Shown: piece after piece, positions 34,465 through 47,091 of the stretch
How positions within the stretch are numbered: the first letter of the stretch is position 1
How the letters are laid out: each line of letters opens with the position of its first letter
Assembly (NCBI GenBank): GCA_030704615.1
Contig: CM060731.1
Span: 88,828,756-88,892,755 of the forward strand
Direction: 5' to 3'
Length of the DNA stretch: 64,000 nucleotides
Source of the DNA: Takakia lepidozioides
Lineage: Eukaryota > Streptophyta > Takakiopsida > Takakiales > Takakiaceae
The notes under the pieces: model-generated
Database searches by the model: none
What the model was told of the DNA's origin: nothing
Seen by the model: only the letters and a program-made list of their open reading frames with translations
Position numbers and translations under genes: made by a program

Positions 34465-37400
34465 TCAGCTGGGCTCACTATCTATATCCAAATAATCTTC
34501 CCCTTCACTACCCACATCTGCAATTTGCCTTGCGGTAATTACCAACCCTGGAATGTCTTCCTCATTAAAGGTAACTGCTCCTTCCAAAGAGACTGGTTCG
34601 GCCGTATCTGGTAGATTTCGTGGTTCCCTCAGACCCTCGTGGTCGGCATTCTCCCCTAGGTCCAGATCATGGACGTCGGCCACGACTCGTTTGGCCCGGG
34701 TCCTTGTGAAGAACCACCTTCCATCCGGCGCATGGGTGTCATCTGAAAAGAAAACTTGCTCAACTTGCGATGGGAAGATGAATGGCTCTTCATCTTGTGG
34801 TAGCATTTTCTGAAATCAGCAAGGAGGAACCCGTACTCATCCCGTTTCATGGTGGCATTCTCTCCTACCATATTGGCTTACCCAAGAACAACGGAATAGA
34901 ATTGGCTTCACAAGACCATAGTCTAGTTTAAGGATCTCTTTGATCACTCCTACATATTGCACATGGCATGAAATTGGATTCTGATCTCGTGCACAGCTCC
35001 TACTCTCTTGTTCAAAAAATGATGTCACTCCGCTGTCATAAGTCACCAGGAGGCTGGTGTTGGCATCGTCCACTCTATAGTGATTGCCATATGCTTTCAT
35101 TGACCGGTACGAAGTGGCAATCAGCCCTGGGGGGAATGACAGACTCACCATGCCCTCATCTGGGTCCTCGTTCTCTGATGCGTACACTGCAATTGCAGAT
35201 CTGACCCACACTGTAAAGGGCTGCAGCTCCTCCATTGTTGTGGGGTACTCCACCGGGGATCTGCGCCTACGACCGCCCCTCCGCCATGCTTTTGCAAATG
35301 CACTCCGTTCCGTTTTCAGGCGGACCTTCTCCGCTGCGTACTTTCTGGCAGAAACCAAATAGAAGCTGCAACTCAGTCCCCCTGACCAACACCGTGCTGT
35401 ACATGCATGCCACATGCAGAGTGTGTGTCCTTTCAAGCACACTGTAGTGATGCAGCCTACTTCATAATCACTTGCAAGCAACAACCAAGATCTACGAAAC
35501 CACGATCCCACTCCCATAGTGGCCGGAATGACTTGTGACAATATATATGTAATTCCAGCATACAAAGACCATTAAGAATAGCACAGGAGGGATGTAAGTT
35601 GGCACCCACTGTCTCCATGGTGTCATGGTTGTTGTGTTGTTCAGCACATAATCATGTGCCACATCCGAAGGCGCGGGCTCATGGCACGCTTTGTTCCACC
35701 CTTCTAGGACCTCGCCTACAACTCCTTCTTCCTCGTTCTCGTCCCACACCCGTCGTTGTATGCATCAAATGAAGACATATACTCTGTCATGAAGCCCAGG
35801 GCTTCGTCGCGGATGTAGCCCTCCGCCATACTCCCCTCTGGCCGTGCCATGTTGCGTACATACCCCTTCAGATCCTTCATGTACCTCTCCATGGGGTACA
35901 TCCACCGGCTGGCTACGGGCCCACACACATGCAACTCCTCTACAAGATGCACTAGCAAGTGCGTCATGACGTCAAAGAATGATGGAGGGAATTCTTTCTC
36001 AGCAAACATAGGGTCATAGCCACATCCTCATGCAACGATGTAATGTCCCTCGGATCCCACACCTTCGCACAAATCTTCCTAAACACTCGACTTACACGCA
36101 TTATGGCTGTTCGAGGACCTGGCGCCATCGTACCCCGAATGCACACTGGCAAAATCTGTTGCATCATCACGTGTAGATCATGTGACTTCATCCCCGACCA
36201 TTTCTTGTTTATGGCATGCTTTTGGAAAGCACCCGAGAATCCGGTTGGCACTTTCATGGCTCCCAATGTCTTCAAAAAATCCTCTTGCTCTGATTTGGTC
36301 AGGACGTATGATGCTGCTGGCATGAGCACTTTGCCTGGTCTATTTGGATCAGGCCTTAGCCACAGATGTGACCGTATCCCTTCAATCTCCATGTCCTTTC
36401 GTACGTTTATCGTATCCTTCTCCCCAAAGATAGTCTTCAGAATGTTCTCGCAGAAGTTCTTCTCACAATGCATGGGGTCCAGGAGGTACCGCTGCAAGAG
36501 GTTCTGAAATGCCAAATGTCCTCCCATGAGACCAAGTTCTATGGGCAAAAAAAGTAGAATATGTGGCAGAAGTTGTCCATGTTACTACATTCTGCTTTCA
36601 ACAACTCCACGATCCTCTCCACAGTGAGGTGTACGACTTCAACATCTACTGCATAGTAGTTACACTGACTTAGGAGTTGGTGGAAGGACTCCTGACAGTA
36701 AAGGTAATTCCAGGAAGCACAATGTGAAAGAAAGTGAGTGAATGGGGGGGGGGGGGATTCATGCACCTTCCAGTATGGCAAATCCCAAAGGATTGTCCGC
36801 TTCACCCCGTGCTCCATGGCTGGATCCGCACTACTTCCGTCTCTCCCTCCAATCTCCATGAACGCCTCTTTCTCCTTTGCAAATTGCAATGTCTCCTCCG
36901 GTGTCACAGCATTTGGTGCCATTCTCTTTTCAACACATCCATTGAAGTGCCTTCCTGCTCGTCGGTAGGGGTGGTTTCTTGCAAGGTAACGTCGATGCCC
37001 CATGTATATTGTCTTCCCTAGTGGCTTTGAGTGCCGTGAATCCACATAGGGCCCACAAATGGGGCACCCTTTGTAGCCCTTCGTCTTGCAACCCGCAACA
37101 AGGCCATATGCGGGGAAATCGTGGATTGACCACATGAGTATGGCACGGAGGGTGAAACTCCGTTGCCCTACTGGTTTCAAAATGTCGTAAGCTTCAACTC
37201 CAATCCATAGTTCCTGTAGCTCTTCAATCAATGGTTGCAAATACACATCTATGTTTGCATTTGTCACGGACTCCTTGCCTGGAATCAAGAGAGACAACAT
37301 GACAAAGAATTTCTTTGTTGTCAACCATGGTGGCAGGTTGTATGCCACCAACTGCACGGGCCATGTGGACCATGTGCAACTCTTTGATCCGTATGGGTTT

Positions 37401-38511
37401 ACTCCATCCGTAGATACAGCCAATCGCACATTGCGTGGGTCCTCGGCAAAATCGGGCCAAGTTGCATCTATATGCTTCCATGCAAGGGAATCTGGGACAT
37501 GCCTTACCAAACCATCGTTTGAGGCATTCCTGGAATGCCAAGTCATGAGCTCACTAATGGTCTTGCATTTGTACATCGTAATAGACGGGGGATAAGGGGA
37601 AAGTGCCTCAACACCTTGGCTGGCTGTTGTAACCTGCCCACATCATGGTATCGGGCTGCACCGCATTGGGGCACTCCATAGCATCCTTGTACTCTCTTCT
37701 GAAAAGTACATGTCCTTTTGGACATGCATGTATTTTCACGTAGTTGAGGCCGAGCTTCCCAATCATTTGGTTGGCCATGTGACAGCTTTTTGGCATTTCA
37801 TTTGGTTGTGGAAGCAAGTTCAGCCGAAGCAAAGAGAACAACTCGTCCACAAAATGGTCTGAGACACCGTGGGTTGTGCACAGGTTCATCAACAGCATGG
37901 TGGCAGCAAGCTTTGTGGATTTGCATCCTCGTACAGTGGCACACATGCTTCTTCTAGTGTCATGTGTGCAGAATTCAATTCTCCATCTCCACCTCCTTCC
38001 ACGCCTTCCCCCACGTGAATGCCTTCATTTCCTGCGTCATCACCATCCCCAGTTGTCGCAGCGCCGTCCCCCTCTTCAGCATCGTCCATGATGTGGAATG
38101 CTTCCTGCAACATTCGAGTAATCTCCACCCCTCCGTCCATGCCTGGTTCATGTCCTGCGCCCATGACATAGTCCTCGTCTGGCCTGTCTGTATGGCTCCC
38201 TCGGGGGTGGCATTGTCCAATTGTGCCCACTCCTCATCGTCTTCGTCTGCAGGTCCATCTCCAATCCACACCCGAAATGCTTCATGTCTTTTGTGGTGAA
38301 GGAGATGTGTGCGCACACCGTCCTCAGATCTACTTGTAGTGCCCAAACAACGTTCACATGGGCATGGCATCCTTGAAAGCCCAAGGGCTCGGGCACGTGC
38401 CACTTCTCTTTCCCACAACCTGTCATCTCGGGTGTTCTGTCTACAGGGGTGATTAATTGGAAGTCCTCCGCATGGGCGAGGGGAACTCATTTTGTTGGGG
38501 AGCCTCTTCAA
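34465..38511 (-). pseudogene. CACTA TNP2-type transposase (near full length, frameshifted)
   Basis: Minus-strand order: transposase-associated domain (MPCPCERCLGTTSRSEDGVRT, ~38360); acidic linker with PDEDYVMGAG; LYED...STKLAATMLLMNL (~37900); HACPKGHVLFRREY; Transposase_21 (RLAVSTDGVNPYGSKSCTWS, ILMWSIHDFPAYGLV, GCPICGP, MGHRRYLARNHPYRR, to LPYWK at 36767). After a GT-AG intron (36766-36504) come LLQRYLLDPMHCEKN and DUF4218 (FPPSFFDVMTHLLVHLVEEL, MARPEGSMAEGYI), then a C-terminal module (FPSQVEQVFFSDD). Single-base shifts appear near 38230, 37910, 36000 and 34880. TNP2 cuts CACTA ends; this copy is not translatable as it stands. It lies head-to-head with the gene at 40137. Confidence 0.88.
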
Positions 38512-40136
38512 TGCTGTTTGTGCACGCCGTTGCAGGGCCGGATTCTCCTTTGCAGAGATTCCTCAATTTGGCTCTGCCACTCCCATTTCACTACCGTCAA
38601 TTCCCTCCTCCTGCAATCTCAATTTGAAAGGTTCAGCCGCACATCCTTTGGCAGAGAAGACAGTTGACATTTTATACCAACCGGTAGATTCCACAACATG
38701 ATGAAAAGTTACACTCAACAGCAAACCATTTAAAAGCCATCACGATGCTTCCCATCATAACTAGAATCTTTTCAACAAGACACTGAGAGAAATGACCAAA
38801 ATCGACTCAAACAACGACATCCTGGAAAACGACCTGTCTCTACAGTTCGTGTGTGTGTGAGGAATCGGAGGAGGACGTACGTGGAATTTCAATTTTCACG
38901 ATTGACGACGTTGTGATCTTGGGCATATGGTTGAATGTGTATGAAATGTGTGCATTGAAGTGTGAACAACCTGACTACAAGGCCAGAACCTGCGCCACTT
39001 GTCTTAGGCCATCTCCAAATCACGTTTCGGCGGACAATCCCGTTCCGTTGCCGTGAAATTGCACCGTGGCGGGAAGGGAGTCCATTTGTGTGGCTCTATC
39101 ACCATGGCGGGAAGGGGGAGCATGTTAAAAATGGAGCATCGCCCTGCCACTTCACTCATTTGCTGTTTGCAGCTTCTTCCACCATCTTTCTTACTTAATT
39201 CTGATTCTTGCAATGCTGCCCTTGAGACGGCAACTGCAAGTGACCGGATCCTTTGATCGTCGCATTCAAAGACACTTACGTGTAGCAGATCGCAGACCCC
39301 CAAATGCCTGGAGAGAAAGCCAGAGGGCAGTCAATGCATGCACGGTTGTTTTGCACTGGTTGGGACGGAGTGGGGTGCAGAGGAGGCGTGTTGTGCCCGA
39401 GTTCGCATGCCTAGCATCCTGCAGCCGGCGGCTTTTGCACGTTGGGCAGCAGTACCCTCTGCTGTATGATTACCATTTGTGGTACAGACTCACCGGCCTC
39501 CCCTGTCCACTTGGGTCTTGGGACAACGACTTATGGAGTATGTAGACAGAGTTGCATGTCGCGCAGGTACACCAAAATCTCCCATGTAACATAAACCCAT
39601 TTCTCATTCATGCTTGCATGTGATCCACGGGTAATTTCCATGTTCTCCCAGCTGATGTGGGTTCGCAAATTCTCGGTGTGTAGGTGTGTGTGTGAGGACC
39701 TCAACCTGGCATGGTGCGATGGGTGTCGAATGGACCCTTCTCTGCGATGGGAGAACCACTACAGTTGAGTTTGTTTTTGCTGAATCATTTGGCAGAGCAC
39801 TGTGTTCACTTCTCACACATCATGCGCATTTTCTGCAAAAATGCATCATTGCAGTGTGTTTCCTTCGCCTAATTTTGAACGAAAAAAAGTTAACGGATCC
39901 ATGTCAGTTGTGTGAATCACTACATCTAGTTGTCTGGAGGATTGTAAGTGGTTTAGGGTTTAACGTCTCAAAGTCGAAAAGGCCATAGTGTCGGATGCAC
40001 GACACGTGTTCATATTTGAAATCAACAACGGCCGGATCTTCACTACAGATCGGGGGGGTGTGTGATCACACTCCCCTCCTTGTCCTTCTTTCCTCCTTTG
40101 CATGTCTTGGTCTTCCTCGCTCGTCTTTGTCTTGGT
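38512..40136. other. Spacer between divergent CACTA genes
   Basis: About 1.6 kb between the TNP2 start and the first exon of the Transposase_24-like gene. It should hold both promoters. ORFs of 67-110 codons here show no domain. A short direct duplication of CTTxGTCATGGTCTATGTCC lies just downstream at ~40131 and ~40166. Confidence 0.4.
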
Positions 40137-43100
40137 CATGGTCTATGTCCTCGCTCGTCTTCATCTTTGTCATGGTCTATGTCCACCTAGTAAGAAGCGC
40201 TCGACCGCCGAGGCAGCATCACCTCCTCCCACTTCTGCACATTCCAGCCCCGCGGTGCGAAGGAGCCCCCGCCTGGCTCGACTGAATCCGGTACAGATGG
40301 CGTCGGTGCGAGAGGGAAGGCAGAGCGGTGGGCGGTCTTCGAGTTCGGATTTTGACACAAGCGAGTATAGCATGGGCGACGACGATGAGGTGGAGGACAG
40401 TTCGGAGGAAATTGCACCTCCATCTGCAGAGTCTCTCCAAAAGGTGCGCAAACGGCACAAAACCGCTGCGCATGAGGTGAGTTCTACCCCTACTTGTGTT
40501 CTTGTTTTCTGGGCGTTGAGTTCTCCTGAAACTGAAACTGGGATGCACATATCCACAAAGTTGTTCAAACGGATGTCGTAGTATACAGGGCAGTAGAAGA
40601 AGAAGTGTTCTTCAGTTTCAATTTCCTTGCTGCGCCCTATGCAAGCTGGACATAGGCGGTCCTCCCGTTGCAGGTTTTCCCATCTGCCAGTCTCTATCCG
40701 TAGGTTGTGGGAACCCACCCTGAACCGCCCCAATGCCCTCAAGAGGGAAGGAGGTAAGGGTGCTGAAAGGTAATTTGGTCTGAAGATTCTATCATCGCGG
40801 AGCACCAAGAATGTCTCTCGATAGAAGTGGAGCTTTGTTGTGAGATTGGGTAGCATCCAAGTTCTCTTGACATGTAATTCCATAAGCTCTCTCCGAATGA
40901 GTCTGTTGCGGTCATGTGGATGTGATGTCCACCTCATGTGGGTTCATTGGTAATAGGAAAGCAGTAGAAAGTCCGTTACGTTTCAATAAACTGTCCACTC
41001 GAGCATACCAGGAGTTCCCGAAACCTGCAGCTTTGAGCCTCATAGATGTTGTGAGGGCCCTTGCCACTAGCCCTTTGGGTGGAAGGGCCTGCAATCTATG
41101 GAGAAAGATTGTAAGCCTGAACTGTGCCTCGGATTGCAATGGTACACATGCGAACTCTGCACCTAGGATCTGAGATGGAGTTGTGCTCCTGGCGCCAAGC
41201 ATTGCTTGGGAGAAAAGATGACTGTAATGGTTCCAAATTCTTTTCCCACCAGGAGACAGGGACACCAGGTGCCCAAAACTCACAACCATGATGGTAGCAG
41301 GGCTGACGACGGTGTCAAACAACCATGCCGCAGATGTATTTGCTTGCATTTGGCGTGAAGGCGGACGGAGGCCGCCTTACCTTTAGTCAATCTGTCCAAG
41401 GCAGTGGCTGCAAAGTGAAACTTGGGGGAGTGGATAACCAGACCTAGGTACCGATTTGACAATCTCAATTTCCTGCTGGTTGAAGATGAATCTACGATCA
41501 GCCTGGCCATTGAAGACCATGATCTTGGTCTTGCTAAGATTGACTTGCATCCCATAGTCTTTGCAGAACTGTTCCAAAATTTTGATATGGCGTTGCAGAA
41601 AGACCGGGGATTGTGCCAAAAGGGCAACATCATCAGCGTAGAGGAGATCTGATTGGGCAGAAAATGAAGTTAGGCAGAAAACATGTTTTCAATTTGTGTC
41701 ATGGGGGAGGACATCGTGGAAAAACCTTCAGGTCTACCACTGTGTGCAGAGGGACTAGTTTTTAGGTCAAGGAAATGTTGCTTTGTCACGTCATTGCACC
41801 TGCGTTGGAGTACGCATTTGCTATATGCGTTGATAACTCCAACGAGGCTAGGTCTGCAATATCCTTTCAATTGAATTGTGTCTGCACCTGTGTTTACCAA
41901 CATTGAGAGTCTTTAGGCCTTTTGGGGCTCCGTTGCTGGGCTCCGCCATACAGCCATTTGCTGATTCTGTGTGAATAGATGTCCACTGGATATGTGCAAA
42001 ACCCGGATGGATGTTCTGTTTCCTGGTAAGTTTCATGTGGTACTGATGTGAACCCGCCCACATTCTGTTTCTTCACCAATGAATGGGCTTACATGTTATG
42101 AGGACATTCTGTCCCTCTCCTTTTCAGTTTTTGGCACTTGCGCTGCAGGGGAGTGGGTTTGAGGTCAGCCAATCCATAGTTGTGGTTGTGGGATGGTTTG
42201 TGCTCTGGTGACGTTGTGTTCAGTAGGACTACAGCTGATGCACCTTGTGTGTGGGATGTTTTTGGCAGCGGAAGGGGAGTGAAGCTGCAGCAAAGCACTC
42301 ACAGCCACCACACAATGCCAACCAACACCAACCTTGGCACCCACCCCCTGCCGGATGGTCTCCACAACAGAGTGCACCATGGGGAGCCCCCCCTGCTTCG
42401 GGGTCGTGGCGCTGGCTTCCTGATGTTGCCACGTCACAATGGGGGCCTCCCACATCTCCATACGGCCCTCCCCCCTCCGGCACACATCAGTCACCCCCCA
42501 CAACGTATGACGGCGCTGCTCCAGAGCATGGGGGCAGGAAACGGACATCAGAGCTGAGGAAGGAACGGCCATCCGACAAAGAAAGAGGGAGGGGGAAGTA
42601 ATAAAGCAAGGCGTGCAGATGGAGAATGGGCTAAAAAACACTGGCAGCGTGGGCGTGGCCTGGCAAGATTGACTGCAATCATTGACCAGCAGTCCCAGAG
42701 TGCCATGTCAACAGTAATAGAGGGCATAAATGGAATGTATGAGTACACACCTATCCCTGCCAATCGTGATTTTATAGTGAAGCAATGTGGAAAGATAATG
42801 AAAGGAGAAAGAGCAAAACTGAAAGATAAATGGGCGAAGACTGGTGTGAGGCCAATGAACACTGAACCCGCCTATTGGGATAAGCTTGTTGCCTACTGGG
42901 AGTCCCCTCGTGGACTTGCAAAGGCTGAAGGGATGAAGCAAGCGCGTGCTTGTTTCACGAACCCCTCGCGTTGGGGCCGGGCAGGAGTTGCAGGCCAAGC
43001 AGCCCGTTTGGTAATCTCCCTCACCCCCTTCTCATTGCTCTTACTTTGTGGCATGTTCTGATGGAAGAGACACCCACGAGTGGGTTTTATTGCTTGTGCA

Positions 43101-45635
43101 GAATTAGTTGTTATGTGATATGCAGGGCAATGCTTTGTCCATATGCTCCTGGCATTTTGTACTGACAGTGTGTGGATGGGCAAATACAGAAAAGACGCAA
43201 AGCGCGGAGCCCGTCACTGTCCGAGCTCGGGGCGGAGTGCAAGAACGCTGCGACTGGCACCCCATCAGAGTCTGTTTTGAGCCAGGTATGTTTTGAAGTC
43301 CGGTTTCCATTTATGAATCTGTTGTTGTACTAAGATTTGGTGGGTATGTGGGGCCCCCACGCATGGTACACGAGGGATGTTATGCCAAACCTAGCCATCT
43401 CCGAATGCCTGAAATCCTGCACATTCGGCCTCTTCTTCTGGTTTTAACAGTACGGGTGGGTGTTTGTATGTGTAGGGAGTGGGGAACTCAATGGCAGCCC
43501 GCATCGGGGCCCTGGAGAGGCTTGCGGCTCTCTCTGCGGAGCGGGAGAGGGGAATGGAAGCACAACTGAAGAAGATAGTGGAACTCATGATGGGGCAAAA
43601 AGGGGGTGTGACGGGTGGCATTATGGAAGACCCCCCTGCTGCGACCATTGTACCTGACAAGGAGGAAGTAATTGTAGTGGGTAGGGATGTGACAGAGGTC
43701 CGGGCTGTTGTTGATGATATTCACAGTGGGGGGCAGGGTCCACTCGTTGAAGAGGGAGAGGTCCAGCAAGTTGGTGGGGATGACATGGACGATGGGGGTC
43801 ATTGCCCATGATGGGGGAAAAGGGGAAGCTGTAGGGGGAGAGGGTGGTAGTTTGCCTGACTGAAACTTTGCCCTCCGGGGTGACTGTTGTCTCCCAACCC
43901 ACTGAGATGAGACCCCGTGACACCCCTTCAAAAGCTCCTTTCATAGAAAAGTCGAAACTAATTGTTCTAGACCTGAACGGGATACTGTGCCACTCTATTC
44001 CTAACTTTCAGCCCAACCCGAGGCGTCATTGGCCATGGGTGTTGACCACCAACAAGTATGTTTTCCCAAGGCCCCAGGTCTGCGAGTTTTTAAACCTTCT
44101 CTTCCGGTATTTCTACGTTGGGATATGGTCCTGTGCTTCCAAGGGGAATGTTGCAGACATCTTCAAAGTGGTCATGCAGGGGGTCAAGGGTTCTTCCCTC
44201 TTTGCGTGGTCACAAGAGGAGTGTGACCCCTTGACAGAGCCACACCCCACAAAAGGGCCTGCCGTACAGAACTTACAGAAGAGACTGTCGAGGGTGTGGT
44301 CGGAATTTTCTGGATTTAACGAATCCAACACCCTCCTAGTGGATGATTCACCACACAAGGGGAGGGGGAACTCCCCTTTGAACATGGTCCATCCATTGTC
44401 GTTTTGCAATGTCAGTGAGGGGCCCGATTCGGACTACCTTTTAGAAACAGTCTGGCCCTACTGCCAAGATTTGTTTTGCTCCAAGATGTGCGTGTCTTCA
44501 CAAGCACGCGGAAGCTGACCCCGACTGGCAGCTTGAATGTGGAGAGGATGGGGTCGTTGGGGGAAGTACTTCTGCGCCCATGCAAGTGAAACTAACCTTA
44601 CTGTTTGCAACATGACATCGAAGCCAAAGTCCATGTTTGTTTTGTTCCCCCCGGATGCCCTCTCACGCAAGGCTGGCACTATATGTTTTGCAGGGACCAC
44701 ATGTACAGGGAGTGGCAGTGGGGTCGAATGTGAAGAAGGTGGGTCCTGCGCCTACGACCATAGTGCTACGGCGGCAGCATTCCGGATTCCCCCCCCCGGC
44801 ATGAGGAGGCAGCGCCCAAGGTATGGTTGTTCCCAGCCCCTCTCCGCAAACTTACTTGGTTGGTTTCATTTATGGATACACTTCCTGAAGCGTTGCAATG
44901 TGTATTCATTGCAGGTGAGCAAGAGGAGTGGGCTGTCCCCGGCACCATCATCGCAGCAGGACGTGGTTCCCCAGGCATGCATTCATGGCTCCTTGCTTTG
45001 CCTGGCTGGTTTTTAGTAGGGTTATTTTTGCCAGGAAGTTGTAGTGCTAGGGTCTGAGCAGGGTGTTTGTTAGCTTGCTCCGTGGAGGTGTGTTTATACC
45101 ATTGCAACCACCAGAGTTCATGTTATTCTTATCCGTCTGACTAAACCTCTTTTTGCTGCTGCAGTTGAAGACATGTAGGCAGCTTTCCTCAGTTGCCACC
45201 CTCAGCGACGAGCTTCGCTTCAAGGTACGTTGGTACACCGTGAATTGGCTGCTGATTCAGTATTGTGGCAACCAAGATCGTTTCCATGCCCAGCTGCGCT
45301 TGACTTTCACCCTGTCATTGTTATGTTTGTTGCTGAGTGGACCCTGATGTTGGTGTCTGCAGATATCAGATCTTGTGTTTCTCCTGAACCCCCATGACAA
45401 GCGGTCAAAGACAGCCGCCGCCAAGGCAGAAGTGGTGGGAATAGCCGGGGTTGACAAGTTCCACTGCAAGGACATTCGATCCGGGTGGTACAAGGTGAAA
45501 GTCCACGAGATCATGCTTCCAAGTGTTACATTGCCTTGCCCAAATGTGGACGATGCCCCCCCCCCCCAAGACCACACTAGCGCACGTAAAAGGCATGGTG
45601 ACTCTGTGGCCAGAGAAGAGTATGAGGAAAGGTGA
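40137..45635 (+). CDS. CACTA second gene: Transposase_24-like protein with HAD/FCP1-like domain
   Basis: Exons I can chain: 40137-40476 (basic, SKKRSTAEAA; acidic EDSSEE), 42269-43010, 43190-43285, 43476 to ~43790, 43835 to ~44500, 44694-44820, ~44914-44973, 45165-45224, 45363-45635 (TGA). Junctions are mostly phase 0. Exon 2 encodes a Pro-rich part, then GERAKLKDKWAK, WDKLVAYWESPRG and NPSRWGRAGVAGQAARL, the Ptta/En/Spm Transposase_24 pattern. Exon 4 is a coiled coil (RIGALERLAALSAERERG). Exon 5 is HAD-like: LIVLDLNGILCHSI (DxD changed to DxN), VGIWSCASKGN and NTLLVDDSPHK. The last exon has KVKVHEIMLP. Frame changes in a G-run (~42590) and a C-run (~44790) may be sequence errors. The start codon is uncertain. 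The protein is probably nuclear; phosphatase activity is doubtful given the Asn. Confidence 0.65.
40490..41667 (-). pseudogene. LINE reverse transcriptase 3' part, inserted in an intron
   Basis: Minus-strand frames give LLYADDVALLAQSP (catalytic YADD, ~41630), FCKDYGMQVNLSKTKIMVF (~41550), the LINE connection region (41349-40912) and the zf-RVT finger (RFRVGSHNLRIETGRWENL, CPACIGRSKEIETEEHFFFYCP, ~40730-40620). Frames change near 41400 and 40930. Everything upstream of YADD is absent, the usual result of 5' truncation at insertion. It lies antisense within the first intron (40477-42268) of the CACTA gene. Confidence 0.85.
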
Positions 45636-46741
45636 AAGTATCAAGTGACATTTCATGTTTGTAGTCCCTGCTGGGTGTGTAATGATACTCATAGAAGTGT
45701 GTATGATACTCATGTTACCAGTTTTGAACATTTGGGCCATGACAGTTTAAGTGATGTCCGGCAACCATGTATGTTGGCATTTAGTCTTGCTCATATGCAG
45801 GTGTGCCGTGACGGTCTCTAATTTGAATGTAATATCACATTTCCTGACTTGTCGTCGTGTCCGTCCACCTTCTATGTGTATGTGTGATGGTCTTTGGTCT
45901 CCTTGTTGCCTCGTCTATTTGGTTCATTAGCGTGATGTTGTGCATGCATCGTGGTCTGTGTTCTCAGTCTTGCCCAGTATCATTGCTTCTCAATTCCCCC
46001 TGCATATGGGTGAACCACTAAAACCAGTAGAATGCATCATAACCATATTTTCAGCTTAGAATGCAGGTCAGTTGGAAACTCACACAAACCACTACAAGTG
46101 CTCATTTTTCGTGCTTTCCTACTGTAGTGCAACCAACTAGCACAGTGGCAGTGGAGTTGGCCAAAGCAGTCCCGAGATGGCACAAGCACTCTGCGTCTTT
46201 CCACTAGCAGTCGTACCCGTCACTGCCATTGCGTGGGGACGACGCCACGCGTCGACCCACACACTCTCCACGTGGTCCCCGTGGATTCGTCTACCGGAAG
46301 TTGTGCAGTTGACTTCGCCAGTGGCTGTTGCGACGTCATATGCAGCACTCCAAGTGATGTGGCCGACTGCGATGTGGCGTCTTGGGCCCGTGCCACGCGG
46401 CAGCATTGCCGCTCGTCACGGCGCCGCCACATCGGCATCCACGTCTGCATCCACGTCCGTGTCCATGTGTCACCGCGCCCCGGGTGAGTCAGTCCACTCA
46501 TCCAGAGGGAAAAGTCAAAGTCAGCCCAAAAGGTCAGACACACGGGCGGCCCGCCTGGTTACGCCACGTGGTTCTTCAGCATTAATCGCATTAATCGCTG
46601 AGCAGTTGTTCGCGCGTCTGCGTCCTATACCACTCCAATCATTGGATGTCCAACCCAACTACCACGTCTGTTGTAACTTCCAGTCGATCCCAGTTTTTTG
46701 ACTTTTACGACTCAAAATGAGTCGTTACCCCAGTGGTAAAT
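45636..46741. other. 3' flank of the CACTA gene and candidate subterminal region
   Basis: No gene. CACTACA (46097) and TGTAGTG (46131) form a short inverted pair. From 46240 to 46560 the words CCACG, CACGTC and CGTGG recur (for example CATCCACGTCTGCATCCACGTCC at ~46436), as in subterminal repeats that CACTA proteins bind. ACGACTC-AAAAT-GAGTCGT forms a palindrome at 46707-46725, just before the terminus at 46742. Confidence 0.45.
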
Positions 46742-46760
46742 GACACGAATGCTTCTAGTG
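46742..46760 (+). repeat. CACTA-type terminal sequence (copy 2)
   Basis: GACACGAATGCTTCTAGTG, identical to 31172-31190 and likewise preceded by an ACGACTC/GAGTCGT palindrome. It probably marks the right end of the element carrying the gene pair at 34465-45635. The left CACTAGAAG end was not found. Confidence 0.5.
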
Positions 46761-47091
46761 TAGATACGTCTTCCTCTTGGCTGAGCATGCACAACCACCT
46801 TCCAATTTCATGATCCGGAGAAGAAAACTTGCTCCATGTCTGAAGGCCAAACAGTAAGTCCTGTAGACATTCCGCCACATTAGGAAAGACAAAAAGTTTC
46901 CATGTGCATCTACCCCACTACGGTGCAGAAGACTGTCGCCGCTACTTCAATCAATCCCAATCCTCATCAATATCCCTTGACAGGTAAATGTATGCGGGTT
47001 TCTCATGGGGAACATAATATACCTGGATAATCATGCATTGTCCAAAGCAAGATGTGTCTCATCTGAAAAGATTGTCCGGCCATAGGGTCAA

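Noticed and set aside
46137-46701. ORF of 174 codons in GC-rich DNA
   Set aside because: Low-complexity sequence with parallel ORFs in other frames; better read as subterminal repeats.
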